From assembly GCA_963804595.1 (NCBI GenBank), contig CAWDQZ010000007.1, forward strand, positions 124,001 to 188,000: 64,000 bases of DNA, in the 5' to 3' direction. Below, piece after piece: positions 25,156-34,995 of the stretch. The position numbers and the translations under genes are program-made. The notes below the pieces were generated by a model. That model had not been told where the DNA came from, did no database searches, and worked only from the letters and a program-made list of their open reading frames with translations. This stretch comes from DASUPK01 sp963804595. Its GTDB lineage: Bacteria; Actinomycetota; Thermoleophilia; Solirubrobacterales; 70-9. Every line of letters begins with the position of its first letter. The stretch's first letter is position 1.

Positions 25156-26471
25156 GGTTCGACCCGGCGGGCCCTCTCCACGGGGAGCTCACTCCCCCTC
25201 CGGACAAGTCCGTCTCCCACCGCGCCGCGCTGATCGGCGCGATGGCGGAGGGCCCGACCCGCATCACCGGCTACCTCGACTCCGCCGACACCCGCGCGAC
25301 CCTGGGGGCTGTCTCGGCGGTCGGAGCCGGGGTCAGGGAGGGGGAGTCAGACGATCACGGCGGCCTCTTCGTCGAGATCGAGGGCATCGGGCTGCGCGGC
25401 CCGCGGCCGGCCTCGATCGACGTCGGCAACGCGGGGACCCTATTGCGCCTGATGCCGGGGTGGCTGGCGGGTCAGTCCGGGGGTGAGTGGACTCTCGACG
25501 GCGACGAGTCGATTCGGCGGCGGCCCGTCGACCGGATCGTCGAGCCGCTCGGCCGAATGGGCGCCGACGCGGAGGCCCGAGAGGGGCGGCTGCCTCCGCT
25601 GCGCATCCGAGGCGCGCCGCTGCGGGGAATCGACTACGAGATGCCGGTCGCCAGCGCCCAGGTGAAGTCATGCCTGCTCCTGGCGGGTCTGCTCGCCGAG
25701 GGAATGACGACCGTCCGGGAGCCCTACTGGACGCGTGACCACACCGAGCGTCTCCTCGCGGCATCCGGCGCGGAGATCCGGCGAGACGGCGGCACGATCA
25801 CCGTTGCCCCGACCGAGCGCCTCGAGTCCGGTGACGTGCCGGTGCCGGGAGACTTCTCCTCAGCGGCGTTCTTCATCGTCGCGGCGCTGATCGTGCCCGG
25901 CAGCGAGATCAACCTGCGCGAGGTCGGCATCAACCGGGCGCGGATCGGGCTGCTTTCGATCCTCTCTCGCATGGGGATCGAGATGGGTGGTCCGCACGAG
26001 GGCGATCGTGCGATCTCCGTCGAGGAGATCCGCGAGCCGGGCCCCGAGCCGATCGCCAGGCTGAACGTGCGGACGGCCCCCCTGCGAGGCACCGAGATCA
26101 CCGCCGAGGACGTCCCGTCGGCCATCGACGAGCTCCCGCTGGTCGCCTTGCTGGGTTGCTTCGCCGAGGGCAAGACCGTGGTCAGCGGTGCCGCGGAGCT
26201 GCGGGCGAAGGAGTCCGACCGGATCGCTGGGATCGTCGACGGCCTGGCCGGGCTGGGCGCCGAGATCGAGGCAAGGGCAGATGGCTTCGCCGTCCGGGGC
26301 ACGGATGGCCTTCGCGGCGGCAGTCTCGACGCTCGGGGCGATCACCGGCTGGCGATGCTCGGGGCGATCGCCGGCCTGGCCTCTCGCGAGGGGGTGGAGG
26401 TGCGCGGGTTCGACGTGGTCTCGGTCAGCTACCCGGGCTTCGAGCGGGATCTCCGATCGCTGCTCGACTGA
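25152..26471 (+). CDS. aroA: 3-phosphoshikimate 1-carboxyvinyltransferase (EPSP synthase)
   Basis: 439 aa, joining shikimate 3-phosphate to PEP. N-terminal PPDKSVSHRAALIGAMAEGPT, GNAGTLLRLM, ASAQVKSCLLLAGL and KESDRIAGIVDGL cover the active site. ATG overlaps the tyrA stop (ATGA). It lacks a clear terminator before the convergent cupin gene; only a 5-bp stem (CGCGG/CCGCG) lies at 26473-26487. Confidence 0.97.
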   Translation: MRFDPAGPLHGELTPPPDKSVSHRAALIGAMAEGPTRITGYLDSADTRATLGAVSAVGAGVREGESDDHGGLFVEIEGIGLRGPRPASIDVGNAGTLLRLMPGWLAGQSGGEWTLDGDESIRRRPVDRIVEPLGRMGADAEAREGRLPPLRIRGAPLRGIDYEMPVASAQVKSCLLLAGLLAEGMTTVREPYWTRDHTERLLAASGAEIRRDGGTITVAPTERLESGDVPVPGDFSSAAFFIVAALIVPGSEINLREVGINRARIGLLSILSRMGIEMGGPHEGDRAISVEEIREPGPEPIARLNVRTAPLRGTEITAEDVPSAIDELPLVALLGCFAEGKTVVSGAAELRAKESDRIAGIVDGLAGLGAEIEARADGFAVRGTDGLRGGSLDARGDHRLAMLGAIAGLASREGVEVRGFDVVSVSYPGFERDLRSLLD

Positions 26472-26477
26472 GCGCGG

Positions 26478-26831
26478 CTAGTCCGCGGCGCGCTCGCGGA
26501 CTTCCTCGGGCTGGGATGGGTGCCCATCGCCAGGCCAGGGTGAGAGCACGAGCAGGATCCGCGAGTCCTCGATCGCCTGCACCTCGTGGCGCTCGGACGG
26601 ATCGAAGATGGCGAGCAGGCCGGGGCCGCCGGCAGCCCACTTCCCGTCCGGCGTGTTGATCTCGACGTTGCCGTCCACGACGAGCAGCCAGGCCCGCTCG
26701 TGCACCTGGTGCTCCTGGAGCTGCTCGCCCTCGGGGAGGTTGATCAGGATGGCCCTGCCCTCGGACTCGGAATCGAGCACCTCCGGCTGATGCGGCAGCA
26801 CCTCCAGCTCGTTCAAGTTCCAACTCTCCAT
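26478..26831 (-). CDS. Small cupin-domain protein
   Basis: 117 aa from ATG 26831 (a GTG two codons upstream is 5 nt after a TAGAGT hexamer and is an equally good start). The beta-barrel cupin core is visible: EHQVHERAWLLVVDGNVEINTPDG with a possible metal His pair, then GGPGLLAIFDPSERHEVQAIEDSRILLVLSPW. Many such cupins bind metals or small ligands; no specific role can be assigned. It is divergent from cmk. Confidence 0.75.
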   Translation of the reverse strand: MESWNLNELEVLPHQPEVLDSESEGRAILINLPEGEQLQEHQVHERAWLLVVDGNVEINTPDGKWAAGGPGLLAIFDPSERHEVQAIEDSRILLVLSPWPGDGHPSQPEEVRERAAD

Positions 26832-26854
26832 GTTCACGCGGCACTCTATATCCG

Positions 26855-26873
26855 CCGCCAAGAGGGGCGAAAC
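26855..26873. repeat. 19-nt intergenic motif, copy B
   Basis: CCGCCAAGAGGGGCGAAAC, 18 of 19 identical to 10632-10650. It sits just before the cmk promoter hexamer TTTAAT (26876-26881), in the cupin-cmk divergent gap. Confidence 0.4.
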
Positions 26874-26887
26874 CGTTTAATGGAGCC

Positions 26888-27526
26888 GTGGTGATCGCGA
26901 TCGACGGCCCTGCCGGGGCCGGCAAGTCAACGGTGGCGAAGGGCGTGGCTCGGGCGCTCGGCTTCACGTATCTCGATTCCGGGGCGATGTACCGCGCCGT
27001 GGCGCTGGCGGCGCTGGAGCGCGGAATCGACCCCGACGACGGCGTGCGACTCGGCGAGCTGGCCTGGGGCCTCGAGATCGATTTCGATGGCGACAGTATT
27101 CGCCTCGACGGCAAGCCCGTCGAGGGAAGGATCCGTTCACCGGAGGTCACGGTGGCGGCCTCCCGCGTCTCGGTCCATCCCCAGGTGAGGCAGGCGATGG
27201 TGAAGCGCCAGCGAGAGTTGATCGCCTCCGGCGACTACGTCGCGGAGGGTCGTGACATCGGAACCGTCGTCAGCCCAGACTCTCCGCTCAAGGTCTTTCT
27301 GACGGCCGATGAGCAGGAGCGAGCGCGCCGCCGGGCGGCCGACAGCGGGGAGCCTGTTGATGAGGTGAGAGAGGCGATCGAGGATCGTGACCGCCGGGAT
27401 CAGGAACGGGCTGACAGTCCGCTGCGCCGGGCGCCGGGTGCGGTCCGGATCGACACGACAGATCTCACCCCGGATCGGGTCGTCGAGGAGATCGCGAAAC
27501 TGGCGCGCGAGAGGGGGGTCGGGTGA
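26888..27526 (+). CDS. cmk: Cytidylate kinase
   Basis: 212 aa, phosphorylates CMP and dCMP. P-loop IAIDGPAGAGKSTVAKGVA at the N-terminus, then YLDSGAMYRAV, and VAEGRDIGTVV later. A GTG start 6 nt after TTTAAT; a second GTG follows directly. The stop overlaps the der start (ATG at 27523). Cmk-der pairing is common in Actinobacteria. Confidence 0.95.
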   Translation: MVIAIDGPAGAGKSTVAKGVARALGFTYLDSGAMYRAVALAALERGIDPDDGVRLGELAWGLEIDFDGDSIRLDGKPVEGRIRSPEVTVAASRVSVHPQVRQAMVKRQRELIASGDYVAEGRDIGTVVSPDSPLKVFLTADEQERARRRAADSGEPVDEVREAIEDRDRRDQERADSPLRRAPGAVRIDTTDLTPDRVVEEIAKLARERGVG

Positions 27527-28914
27527 TGGAACGGGGTACGGGAGGCCCCCCGCTGGCACGCGCGTTGCGCGGCCGCCCGGCGGTGGCGGTGGTCGGCTTC
27601 CCGAATGCCGGAAAGAGCACGCTCGTCAACAGGCTCGCGGGCGGCCGCGAGGCCGTCACCGACGCGGAGCCCGGTGTGACGCGAGACCGGCGGGCACTCG
27701 AGTGCGAGTGGAACGGGCTCAAGTTCGACCTGATCGACACCGGTGGCGTCGACCTGGCCGACGCCGATGCGCTCGCTCGGGCGATCCAGGGGCAGGCGCG
27801 AGTGGCGATCGAGGACGCCGAGGTGATCCTGCTGGTCGTGGACGCGCGCAGCGGCCTCGGCCCTGGCGACGCCGAGCTCGCCGATCTGCTGCGCCGTTCG
27901 AACCGGCCGGTGATCGTGGCGGCCAACAAGGTCGACCGATCGGAGGACGAGGCGCTGGCGGCGGAGCTGAACGCGCTCGGCCTCGGCGAGCCCATCCCGG
28001 TCTCGGCGAGCCACGGCCTCGGCACCGGGGACCTGCTCGATCGGCTGGTGGAGGAGCTCCGACGCCATCTCCCCGAGGAGACCGGCACTGTGGAAGAGGA
28101 ATCGCCCCGGATAGCGATCCTGGGACGGCCGAACGTCGGCAAGTCCTCGCTGCTCAACGCGATGCTCGGCGCCGACCGGGTGATAGTCAGTGAGCGGGCC
28201 GGGACGACGCGCGACCCGGTCGACACCGAGGCCGAGGTGGATGGAGAGCGCATCGTCCTGGTCGACACAGCCGGGCTGCGGCGGCGGGGCAAGGTTGCCG
28301 GGACAATCGGCTACTACGCCCAGCTCCGCTCGGAGCGTGCCGCCGAGCGGGCCGATGCAGCGATCGTCGTCTGCGATGCGAGGGAGGGGCTGACGGCCGA
28401 GGACCTCAGGGTCGCCGAGATCGCGATGCGCGCCGGCTGCGCAACGGTGCTCGCGATCAATAAATGGGACGTCTCCCGAACCGAGATTGACGACGCTCGC
28501 GCCCGTGCGAACCGGAAGCTGCGTCTCCGCCCTCCGGTCCTGACCTGCTCGGCGCTCACCGGCCGGAACGTCGGCGCCGTCCTGCGGGAGGCGATCCGGC
28601 TGGCGCACCGCGCCGCGGACCGCATCCCAACCCCCGAGCTCAACAGGTTCGTCGCCGGCGTGATGGCGGATCGCCCGCCGCCCCAGAGGCATGGCAGACG
28701 CCTGCGGATCTACTACGCGGCGCAGGTGGGCCGGCGTCCCCCGCGTTTCGCCCTCCAGGTGAATGATCGGAGGCTGATCAATCGCGACTGGGCCTTTCAT
28801 CTGGAGAATCGCCTGCGCGAGGCCTATGAGCTGCAGGGCGTCCCGCTCGTGATCGATTTCGTTCCGCGCAAGGGAAGGCGGAACCGGAGCGCGGAGCGCG
28901 CGGGCCGGGTATAA
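27523..28914 (+). CDS. der: GTPase Der (EngA), ribosome assembly
   Basis: 463 aa with two GTPase domains. First: VVGFPNAGKSTL, DTGG, NKVD; second: ILGRPNVGKSSLLNAML, DTAG, NKWD. A C-terminal KH-like domain follows (IYYAAQVGRRPPRFALQVND). It acts in 50S subunit maturation. It overlaps cmk by 4 nt and ends just before the TATAAG that fronts the next gene. Confidence 0.97.
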   Translation: MMERGTGGPPLARALRGRPAVAVVGFPNAGKSTLVNRLAGGREAVTDAEPGVTRDRRALECEWNGLKFDLIDTGGVDLADADALARAIQGQARVAIEDAEVILLVVDARSGLGPGDAELADLLRRSNRPVIVAANKVDRSEDEALAAELNALGLGEPIPVSASHGLGTGDLLDRLVEELRRHLPEETGTVEEESPRIAILGRPNVGKSSLLNAMLGADRVIVSERAGTTRDPVDTEAEVDGERIVLVDTAGLRRRGKVAGTIGYYAQLRSERAAERADAAIVVCDAREGLTAEDLRVAEIAMRAGCATVLAINKWDVSRTEIDDARARANRKLRLRPPVLTCSALTGRNVGAVLREAIRLAHRAADRIPTPELNRFVAGVMADRPPPQRHGRRLRIYYAAQVGRRPPRFALQVNDRRLINRDWAFHLENRLREAYELQGVPLVIDFVPRKGRRNRSAERAGRV

Positions 28915-28923
28915 GGGCGCTTC

Positions 28924-30991
28924 GTGAGTGTCGATAGAGGGGGCTCAGACAGGAGCCACCCGATTGATGAAGCCGGTGGGCCGGGGGACGGGGAGGCCTC
29001 GAACGACACCGGCGACAACAGCAAGGACGCGAAGGAATCACGCCTCGTCAGGCTTCGGCGCAGCCTGGGTCGCGTAATCGGTGAGCCATCGGCCTCGGAG
29101 ACCCCACCGGCCGAGCCCGGCGCGCCGACGGGAGACGAGCCACCCTTTCCGCAGGGCTCGGCGCCCTCGCCCCAAGCCGCTCTTCTCCCTCGATCCTGAC
29201 GACGATGAGGAGAAGACGCCCGAGCGCGCCGGCGAGCTGGCCTTCAGGGCGAGGACCAGGTTCCAGGCGATGGGGTACTGGCTCCGCGAGAAGGGACAGA
29301 TCGCCTGGCGTGCACTGCGGCGGGGCGGAACGAGGACGGCCGCCGGCGCCCGCTCGGCGGGCGAATGGTCGTCGAGGCGCTCACGGGGAACAAAGATCCG
29401 CGTCGGCGCGGTTGCCGGCGTCGTGGTCGTCTACCTGATCCTCAAGTTCCTGCCGGTGCCCGGCGTGCCCTGCCAGATCTCGGCCGCGAAGGAGTGCGCG
29501 CCGTCGAACGACACCATCGCCTACGTCCCGCGCGACGCCGCCCTCTACGTGCACATGACGGTGAACAGCGACAGCCATCAGTGGGACCTCGAGCAGGACC
29601 TGGCGAAGACGCTGCCCAGCTTCACCGCCCTGCTGCAGAGCGACACGCGGGCGCTGGGCGGCCCGACGGGCAGAGCCGTCGACCTCTCCCGGGAGGTGCT
29701 GCCCTGGGTCAAGGACGACATCTCACTGCTCGCGGTCCCTGGGCCGAACGGAACCACCCCAGAGACCTACATCGCCGGTGTCGGTGACGAGACGAAGGCC
29801 AATCAGTTCGCCGCGAGCCTCTCGCCCGGCGGCACTGCCACGCAGAGCGCGGTGGGCGACGCCTCGCTGAGCGAGTATTCGAACGGCGTGGCCACCGCGC
29901 GATCGGGAGGCGAGCTGCTCTTCGGCGACGTGGCGGCGGTTCGGGAGGCGCTCGCGGCCAGGGCGGGACAGCTGCCGGGGCTGGAGGGCTCGGACCAGGA
30001 CCGGCCGCGCGAGCAGCTGCCGGAGCTCCGCTTCGCCGAGGTCTACCTCTCCCGCGCGGGCGTCCAGCGGTTCCTCCCGGCGACGGCCACCGGCGCGACC
30101 CAGCTGGACACATTCGTCGACTACGGCGCGACCAGCGGCATGGCGGCCGGCGCGAGGGCTCGAGACGACGGTGTCCAGATCAACCTCGTCAGCGACCTCG
30201 ACCCGACGCTCGAGCAGCGCAGTCCGACCGTGTTCGCGAGCCTGCCCGAGTTCGAGCCCGGCCTCGCGGACGAGGCGGGCCCGCGCGCGCTCGGCTACAT
30301 CGGGGTCGGCGAGCTCGGACCCGCGATCAACAAGGCGCTCGAGACGGCCGGCGCGGGCGCCCAGGGGCTGGCCGGCTCGCTCAGGGCGCTGGCCCAGAGC
30401 CTGCAGAAGCAGGCGGGGGTCGATCCCCTCAGCGACCTTCTCCCGGCTCTCGGCGGCCAGGCCGCCCTCGTCGCCGAGCCGACGGCGGCGACTCCGTACG
30501 TCAGCCTGATCGTCGATGGCGTGGACGAGAAGAAGGCGGGCGACGCCCTCGCCGCGCTGCAGGGCCCGCTCCTGCGGTCGCTGAGTACCCGTGGCCGCGT
30601 GCCGAGCGTCCAGACGACGGACATCGATGGGGTGAGCGTGCACTCGGTCAGGCTCTCGCCCACGGTCGATCTCTCGTACGCGATCTTCGACGGGAAGCTC
30701 GTCATCTCCACGCAGCCGCAGGGCGTCTCCCAGGTGCGCTCGAGCGGCGACAACCTGGCCGGCACCAGCGCATTCGAGGACGCGACGGATCGTCTCCCGG
30801 ACCGGGTCTCGGCGCTAGTCTTCCTCAACCTCGATGAGGTCCTGGGGCTGGCGCAGGAGGCTGGCCTGGCGGAGAATCCACTGTATGCCTCGCTCAGCGA
30901 AGACATCTCCCGCATCGGCTCTCTCGGCCTCGCCGTGAGAGGTAACGAAGACGAGCTTCAATCCGAGCTCTTCCTGGCCATCAACGACTGA
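28924..30991 (+). CDS. DUF3352-type membrane protein with apparent +1 frameshift
   Basis: A Ser/Glu-rich frame from GTG 28924 (8 nt after TATAAG) runs to a stop at 29199. The DUF3352 body is open in the next frame from 29081 to 30991: one membrane helix (VGAVAGVVVVYLILKFLPV), a Cys pair in PCQISAAKEC, then long extracellular repeats. The Arg-rich start of that second frame looks like out-of-frame translation of the first. Joining frames near the CCCC at about 29170 gives one continuous protein. It is either a sequencing error, a real mutation, or two genes. Function unknown. Confidence 0.6.
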
Positions 30992-30998
30992 GGAATCA

Positions 30999-32243
30999 AT
31001 GCAGAACCTTTCAGAGAACGAGTACCTGTTCACATCCGAGTCCGTCACCGAGGGCCACCCCGACAAGATCTGCGATCAGATCTCGGACGGTGTCCTCGAC
31101 GCGATCATGGCTAAGGACCCGGAGGGCCGGGTCGCCTGCGAGACGCTGGTCAACACGGGCCTGGTGGTCGTCTCCGGCGAGATCACGACCGAGACCTACG
31201 TCGATATCCCCAAGATCGCGCGCGAGACGATCCGCCAGATCGGCTACGACGATCCCCGTTACGGATTCGACCACGAGGCCTGCGCGGTGCTGACCGCCAT
31301 CGACGAGCAGTCGGCGGACATCGCCCAGGGTGTGAACAGGGGCTACGAGCAGCGGGAGGGCGAGTCATCGGACGAGCTCGATGCCGCGGGAGCGGGCGAC
31401 CAGGGAATGATGTTCGGCTACGCCAGCCGCGAGACCAGGGCGTTGATGCCGATGCCGATTCAGGTCGCGCACCAGCTCGCCCGGCAGCTCGCGCAGGTGC
31501 GCAAGGCCGATGTGGTGCCCTACCTCGGGCCCGACGGCAAGACCCAGGTGACCGTTCGCTACGAGAACGACCGGCCCGTCGAGGTCGCGAAGATCCTGAT
31601 CTCGACCCAGCACCGTGAGGACGCCGGCGAGCAGCTGATCCGCAACGATCTCTGGGAGCACGTCGTCGAGCCGGTGCTCCACACGGAGTACAAGGAGCTC
31701 TACACGGAGAAGGATCTGCTCGAGAACTTCATGGTCAACCCGACCGGGAAGTTCGTGATCGGCGGACCGGTGGGAGACGCCGGCCTGACCGGCCGGAAGA
31801 TCATCGTCGACACCTATGGCGGCGCCGCCCGCCATGGCGGCGGCGCCTTCTCCGGCAAGGATCCGTCGAAGGTCGACCGCTCAGCCGCCTACGCCGCCCG
31901 TTACGTGGCGAAAAACGTCGTGGCCGCTGGGCTCGCCGATCGCTGCGAGGTCCAGGTCGCCTACGCCATCGGCGTGGCGCACCCGGTGTCCGTGATGGTG
32001 CAGACCTTCGGGACGGGGAGGGTGAGGGACGCGGAGATCGCCCGGATCGTCCAGGAGACCTTCGACCTGCGGCCTGCGGCTTTCCGGCGCTATCTCGACC
32101 TGCACCGGCCGATCTTCCAGAAGACGGCGGCCTACGGCCACTTCGGCCGCGAGGACGCGGATTTCACCTGGGAGCGGACCGACCACGCGGACGAACTGCG
32201 CCGGGCCGCCGGTTTGGTTGAGGAGGCGGAGGCCCCCGCTTAG
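30999..32243 (+). CDS. metK: S-adenosylmethionine synthetase
   Basis: 414 aa; forms SAM from methionine and ATP. FTSESVTEGHPDKICDQISDGVLDA at the N-terminus and GAGDQGMMFGYA, GGAARHGGGAFSGKDPSKVDRSAAY, are the signature motifs. GAGG lies 7 nt before the ATG. The gap to the upstream gene is only 7 nt, so no SAM riboswitch fits. It converges with the PH-domain gene, overlapping by TTAG. Confidence 0.98.
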   Translation: MQNLSENEYLFTSESVTEGHPDKICDQISDGVLDAIMAKDPEGRVACETLVNTGLVVVSGEITTETYVDIPKIARETIRQIGYDDPRYGFDHEACAVLTAIDEQSADIAQGVNRGYEQREGESSDELDAAGAGDQGMMFGYASRETRALMPMPIQVAHQLARQLAQVRKADVVPYLGPDGKTQVTVRYENDRPVEVAKILISTQHREDAGEQLIRNDLWEHVVEPVLHTEYKELYTEKDLLENFMVNPTGKFVIGGPVGDAGLTGRKIIVDTYGGAARHGGGAFSGKDPSKVDRSAAYAARYVAKNVVAAGLADRCEVQVAYAIGVAHPVSVMVQTFGTGRVRDAEIARIVQETFDLRPAAFRRYLDLHRPIFQKTAAYGHFGREDADFTWERTDHADELRRAAGLVEEAEAPA

Positions 32244-32731
32244 TTGTTCTGAGGCTCGGCTTCGCCCTGGAGGCCGCTGAGCACCGGCGTCGCGTGCTCT
32301 ACCTGCTGGACCACCTGCTCGGGCTGGGCGACCCCGGCAAAGACGAAGTTCGACTCGTCGGTGCCGGCCGTGGTGAACTCGACGTCGCCGATCTGCATGG
32401 CCCGCTCGTAGACGCCCTGGGTGTAGTTCACGTTCTGCACTCGCTGTAGCCGGGTCTCCTGGACCTTGCGGGCGATGATCCCCACCTTGATGTTGAGCCG
32501 GCGGTCGGTGATCGTATAGACGGTCGCGACGCGCTTGATGAAGCCGACGAGGATCGTGATGGCGGTGATGATGATGAACGTGACGATCCCGAGTCCCGCG
32601 CCGTCGTTGATCAGCCCCGCGAGGACGCCGGCGGCGACAGCCACGAGGATCCCCTTGAGGTAGAAGCCGAGGATCGCTCGCCAGGACGGGTGCCCCTGGT
32701 AGATCACCCGCTCCCCGGATTGCAGATCCAC
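32240..32731 (-). CDS. Membrane PH-domain protein (bPH2/YdbS-like)
   Basis: 163 aa. Two membrane segments (AILGFYLKGILVAVAAGVLAG and TFIIITAITILVGFI) precede the bacterial PH signature YTITDRRLNIKVGIIARKVQETRLQRVQNVNYTQGVYERAMQIGDVEF. Function unknown; such domains bind lipids or partners at the membrane. GTG start 6 nt after a minus-strand TAGGCT, divergent from priA. Confidence 0.85.
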   Translation of the reverse strand: MDLQSGERVIYQGHPSWRAILGFYLKGILVAVAAGVLAGLINDGAGLGIVTFIIITAITILVGFIKRVATVYTITDRRLNIKVGIIARKVQETRLQRVQNVNYTQGVYERAMQIGDVEFTTAGTDESNFVFAGVAQPEQVVQQVEHATPVLSGLQGEAEPQNN

Positions 32732-32737
32732 GGGGGC

Positions 32738-32770
32738 AGCCTACTGCGCCGCCGGGCGGCTCCTTAGGCT
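32738..32770. promoter_or_regulatory. Divergent TAGGCT hexamers for the PH-domain gene and priA
   Basis: Minus-strand TAGGCT (32738-32743) is 6 nt before GTG 32731; plus-strand TAGGCT (32765-32770) is 9 nt before ATG 32780. The same hexamer serves both directions across 33 nt. Confidence 0.5.
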
Positions 32771-32779
32771 CAGAGACGA

Positions 32780-34969
32780 ATGGCTATCGCGAAGGTGGAG
32801 CCCCTGCTGACGACCCGGAACGTGTCCGGGCCGTTCGACTACCGGCTTCCCGAGGCTATGAGCGCGGTCGAGATCGGGTCGGTCCTCGTCGTTCCCTTCG
32901 GTCGCCGCCGCGTCGTCGGGGTGGTGGTCGGCCTCGCCGACCGGAGCGATCTCCCGGCGGGCCGCCTGGCGGAGCCGCTGGAGGCGCTGGAGGCCGGGGT
33001 GCCGCCGGAGCTGGTGGCGCTCGGCCGCTGGGTCGGAGAGGAGTACTGCTCGACGCCGGCGCGCGGCCTCGGCCTGGTGCTGCCACCGGGGGTGGGGACC
33101 GGTGCGGAGGCGCGCCGGATCCGGCCGCTCGTCGAGCTCGAGGCGCAGGCGACCGATCGCGGGCTGGATGCGATCGTGGGGGGCGACCGCCTCGGTTTGC
33201 GGCAGCGAGCGGTGCTGCGGGCGCTCGCCGCGGGTCCCAGGCTCGCGCGGCAGCTCGCCTCGAGCGCCGGTTCGGACCGCGCGACGCTGCGCAGGCTCGA
33301 GGCCCGTGGTCTCGTCAGGACGCGCGAGGTCGAGCGCCGGCGGTACCACCACGCCCCTGGAGTTGGGGCGGTCCGGGAAGGGATCGAGCCGACGGCCGAC
33401 CAGAGGGCCGCGCTGGAAGCGGTGACCTCGGCGCTGCCCGAGGCCGGTGGGTCAACGTCGAGCCGTTCGTTCCTCCTCCATGGCGTGACCGGCTCGGGAA
33501 AGACCGAGGTCTATTTGGAGGCGGCGCGGGCGGCGCTGGGGCGTGGGCGCGGCGCGATCGTGCTCGTCCCCGAGATCGCCCTCACCCCACAGACGATGGA
33601 TCGGTTCCGGCGGCGCTTCGGTGAATCGGTGGCGCTGCTGCATTCCCGCATGCCCGCCGGCGCCCGCTACGACGAGTGGCGCCGGCTGCGCTCGGGCGAG
33701 GCGCGGATCTGCGTCGGGCCGCGCTCGGCCGTCTTCGCGCCGGTGGCCGATCCCGGTCTGATCGTCGTCGACGAGGAGCACGACTCCTCCTACAAGCAGG
33801 AGAGCGATCCCCGTTACGACGCGAGGGATGTGGCGAGACGGCGTGCCGCCGAGTCCGGCGCCGTGCTGCTCTGCGGGACAGCGACACCACGGCCCGAGAC
33901 CTGGCACGAGCTGGAGCGGCTCGAGCTGCCCAGCCGAGTCGACGGCCGCGCGCTGCCTCCGGTGGAGATCGTCGACATGCGGGGCGGCGTCCCCGGTCCG
34001 CTTCACCCCGCCACGCGGGAGGCCTTCAACGAGGTCGCTCGGCGGGGCGAAAAGGCGATCCTGCTGATCAACCGGCGCGGTTGGTCCACCCACCTCACCT
34101 GCCGCTCCTGCGGCCATGCCTGGGAATGCCCGAACTGCGACGTCTCGCTCGTCCTTCACCGGGACGGCGGGCTGCGCTGTCATCACTGCGGCCATGCGGA
34201 GTCCAAGCCGCAGGCGTGCCCGGAATGCTCCTCGGTGACGATCGCCCGGGTCGGCTCGGGGACGCAGCGGGTCGAGTCGGAGCTCGCGGAGATGCTCGCC
34301 CCGCTGGAGATCTACCGACTGGACTCCGACAGCGCCGCGAGCCGCGGACACGGTGAGGTCCTCAGCCGGTTCCAGGCCGCCGAGTCCGGGGTTCTCGTGG
34401 GAACCCAGATGGTGGCCAAGGGACACGACTTCCCGGAGGTGACCCTGAGCGTGATCCTCGACGCCGACGGGGCACTGCGCCTTCCCGATTTCCGCTCGGA
34501 GGAGCGGACCTTCTCGCTGATCACTCAGTTGGCCGGGCGGAGTGGCCGCGGTGCGGGGGGCGGGCGGGTCCTGGTCCAAGCGCTGGCGACCGGCGCGCCG
34601 AGCATCCGCTACGCCGCGAAGCACGACTCGGCCGGCTTCCTGGGGGAGGAACTGGAGCGCCGTCGCGCCCTGCGCTATCCGCCCTTCTCGCAACTGATCG
34701 AGATCGGGCTGGCCGGCGCCGACGAAGCTCGCGTGGAGACCTCCGCCGAGACAGTGCGGGGGCTCGTCGAGGAGCGCATCTCGGCCGAAGACGAGCTGCT
34801 CGGCCCGGCGCCGCTTTTCCGCCTGCGCGGCAAACACCGGCACCGGCTCCTGATCAAGTCCGAGCGGCGACACGAGACGGTCGCGGCCGTCCGGGACGCC
34901 GTGGCGACCGCCGTGCGCCATCGGGCGCTCCGCGAGCTGGCGATCTCGGTGGACGTCGACCCGCAGTAG
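32780..34969 (+). CDS. priA: Primosomal protein N', replication restart helicase
   Basis: 729 aa. The 3' DNA-binding domain is followed by a superfamily 2 helicase: Walker A GVTGSGKTEVYLEA (about residue 237-250), DEEH box VVDEEHDSSYKQ, and the zinc ribbons in CRSCGHAWECPNC, CHHCGHAE and CPEC, all eight cysteines in place. GTQMVAKGHDFPEVTL is motif V. It reloads the replisome at stalled forks. ATG is 9 nt after TAGGCT. Confidence 0.96.
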   Translation: MAIAKVEPLLTTRNVSGPFDYRLPEAMSAVEIGSVLVVPFGRRRVVGVVVGLADRSDLPAGRLAEPLEALEAGVPPELVALGRWVGEEYCSTPARGLGLVLPPGVGTGAEARRIRPLVELEAQATDRGLDAIVGGDRLGLRQRAVLRALAAGPRLARQLASSAGSDRATLRRLEARGLVRTREVERRRYHHAPGVGAVREGIEPTADQRAALEAVTSALPEAGGSTSSRSFLLHGVTGSGKTEVYLEAARAALGRGRGAIVLVPEIALTPQTMDRFRRRFGESVALLHSRMPAGARYDEWRRLRSGEARICVGPRSAVFAPVADPGLIVVDEEHDSSYKQESDPRYDARDVARRRAAESGAVLLCGTATPRPETWHELERLELPSRVDGRALPPVEIVDMRGGVPGPLHPATREAFNEVARRGEKAILLINRRGWSTHLTCRSCGHAWECPNCDVSLVLHRDGGLRCHHCGHAESKPQACPECSSVTIARVGSGTQRVESELAEMLAPLEIYRLDSDSAASRGHGEVLSRFQAAESGVLVGTQMVAKGHDFPEVTLSVILDADGALRLPDFRSEERTFSLITQLAGRSGRGAGGGRVLVQALATGAPSIRYAAKHDSAGFLGEELERRRALRYPPFSQLIEIGLAGADEARVETSAETVRGLVEERISAEDELLGPAPLFRLRGKHRHRLLIKSERRHETVAAVRDAVATAVRHRALRELAISVDVDPQ

Positions 34970-34995
34970 TTCGTTCTGTGTCAACTGGCGCCCGC

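Noticed and set aside
30992..30998. SAM riboswitch before metK
   Set aside because: Only 7 nt separate the stop of the upstream gene and the metK start.
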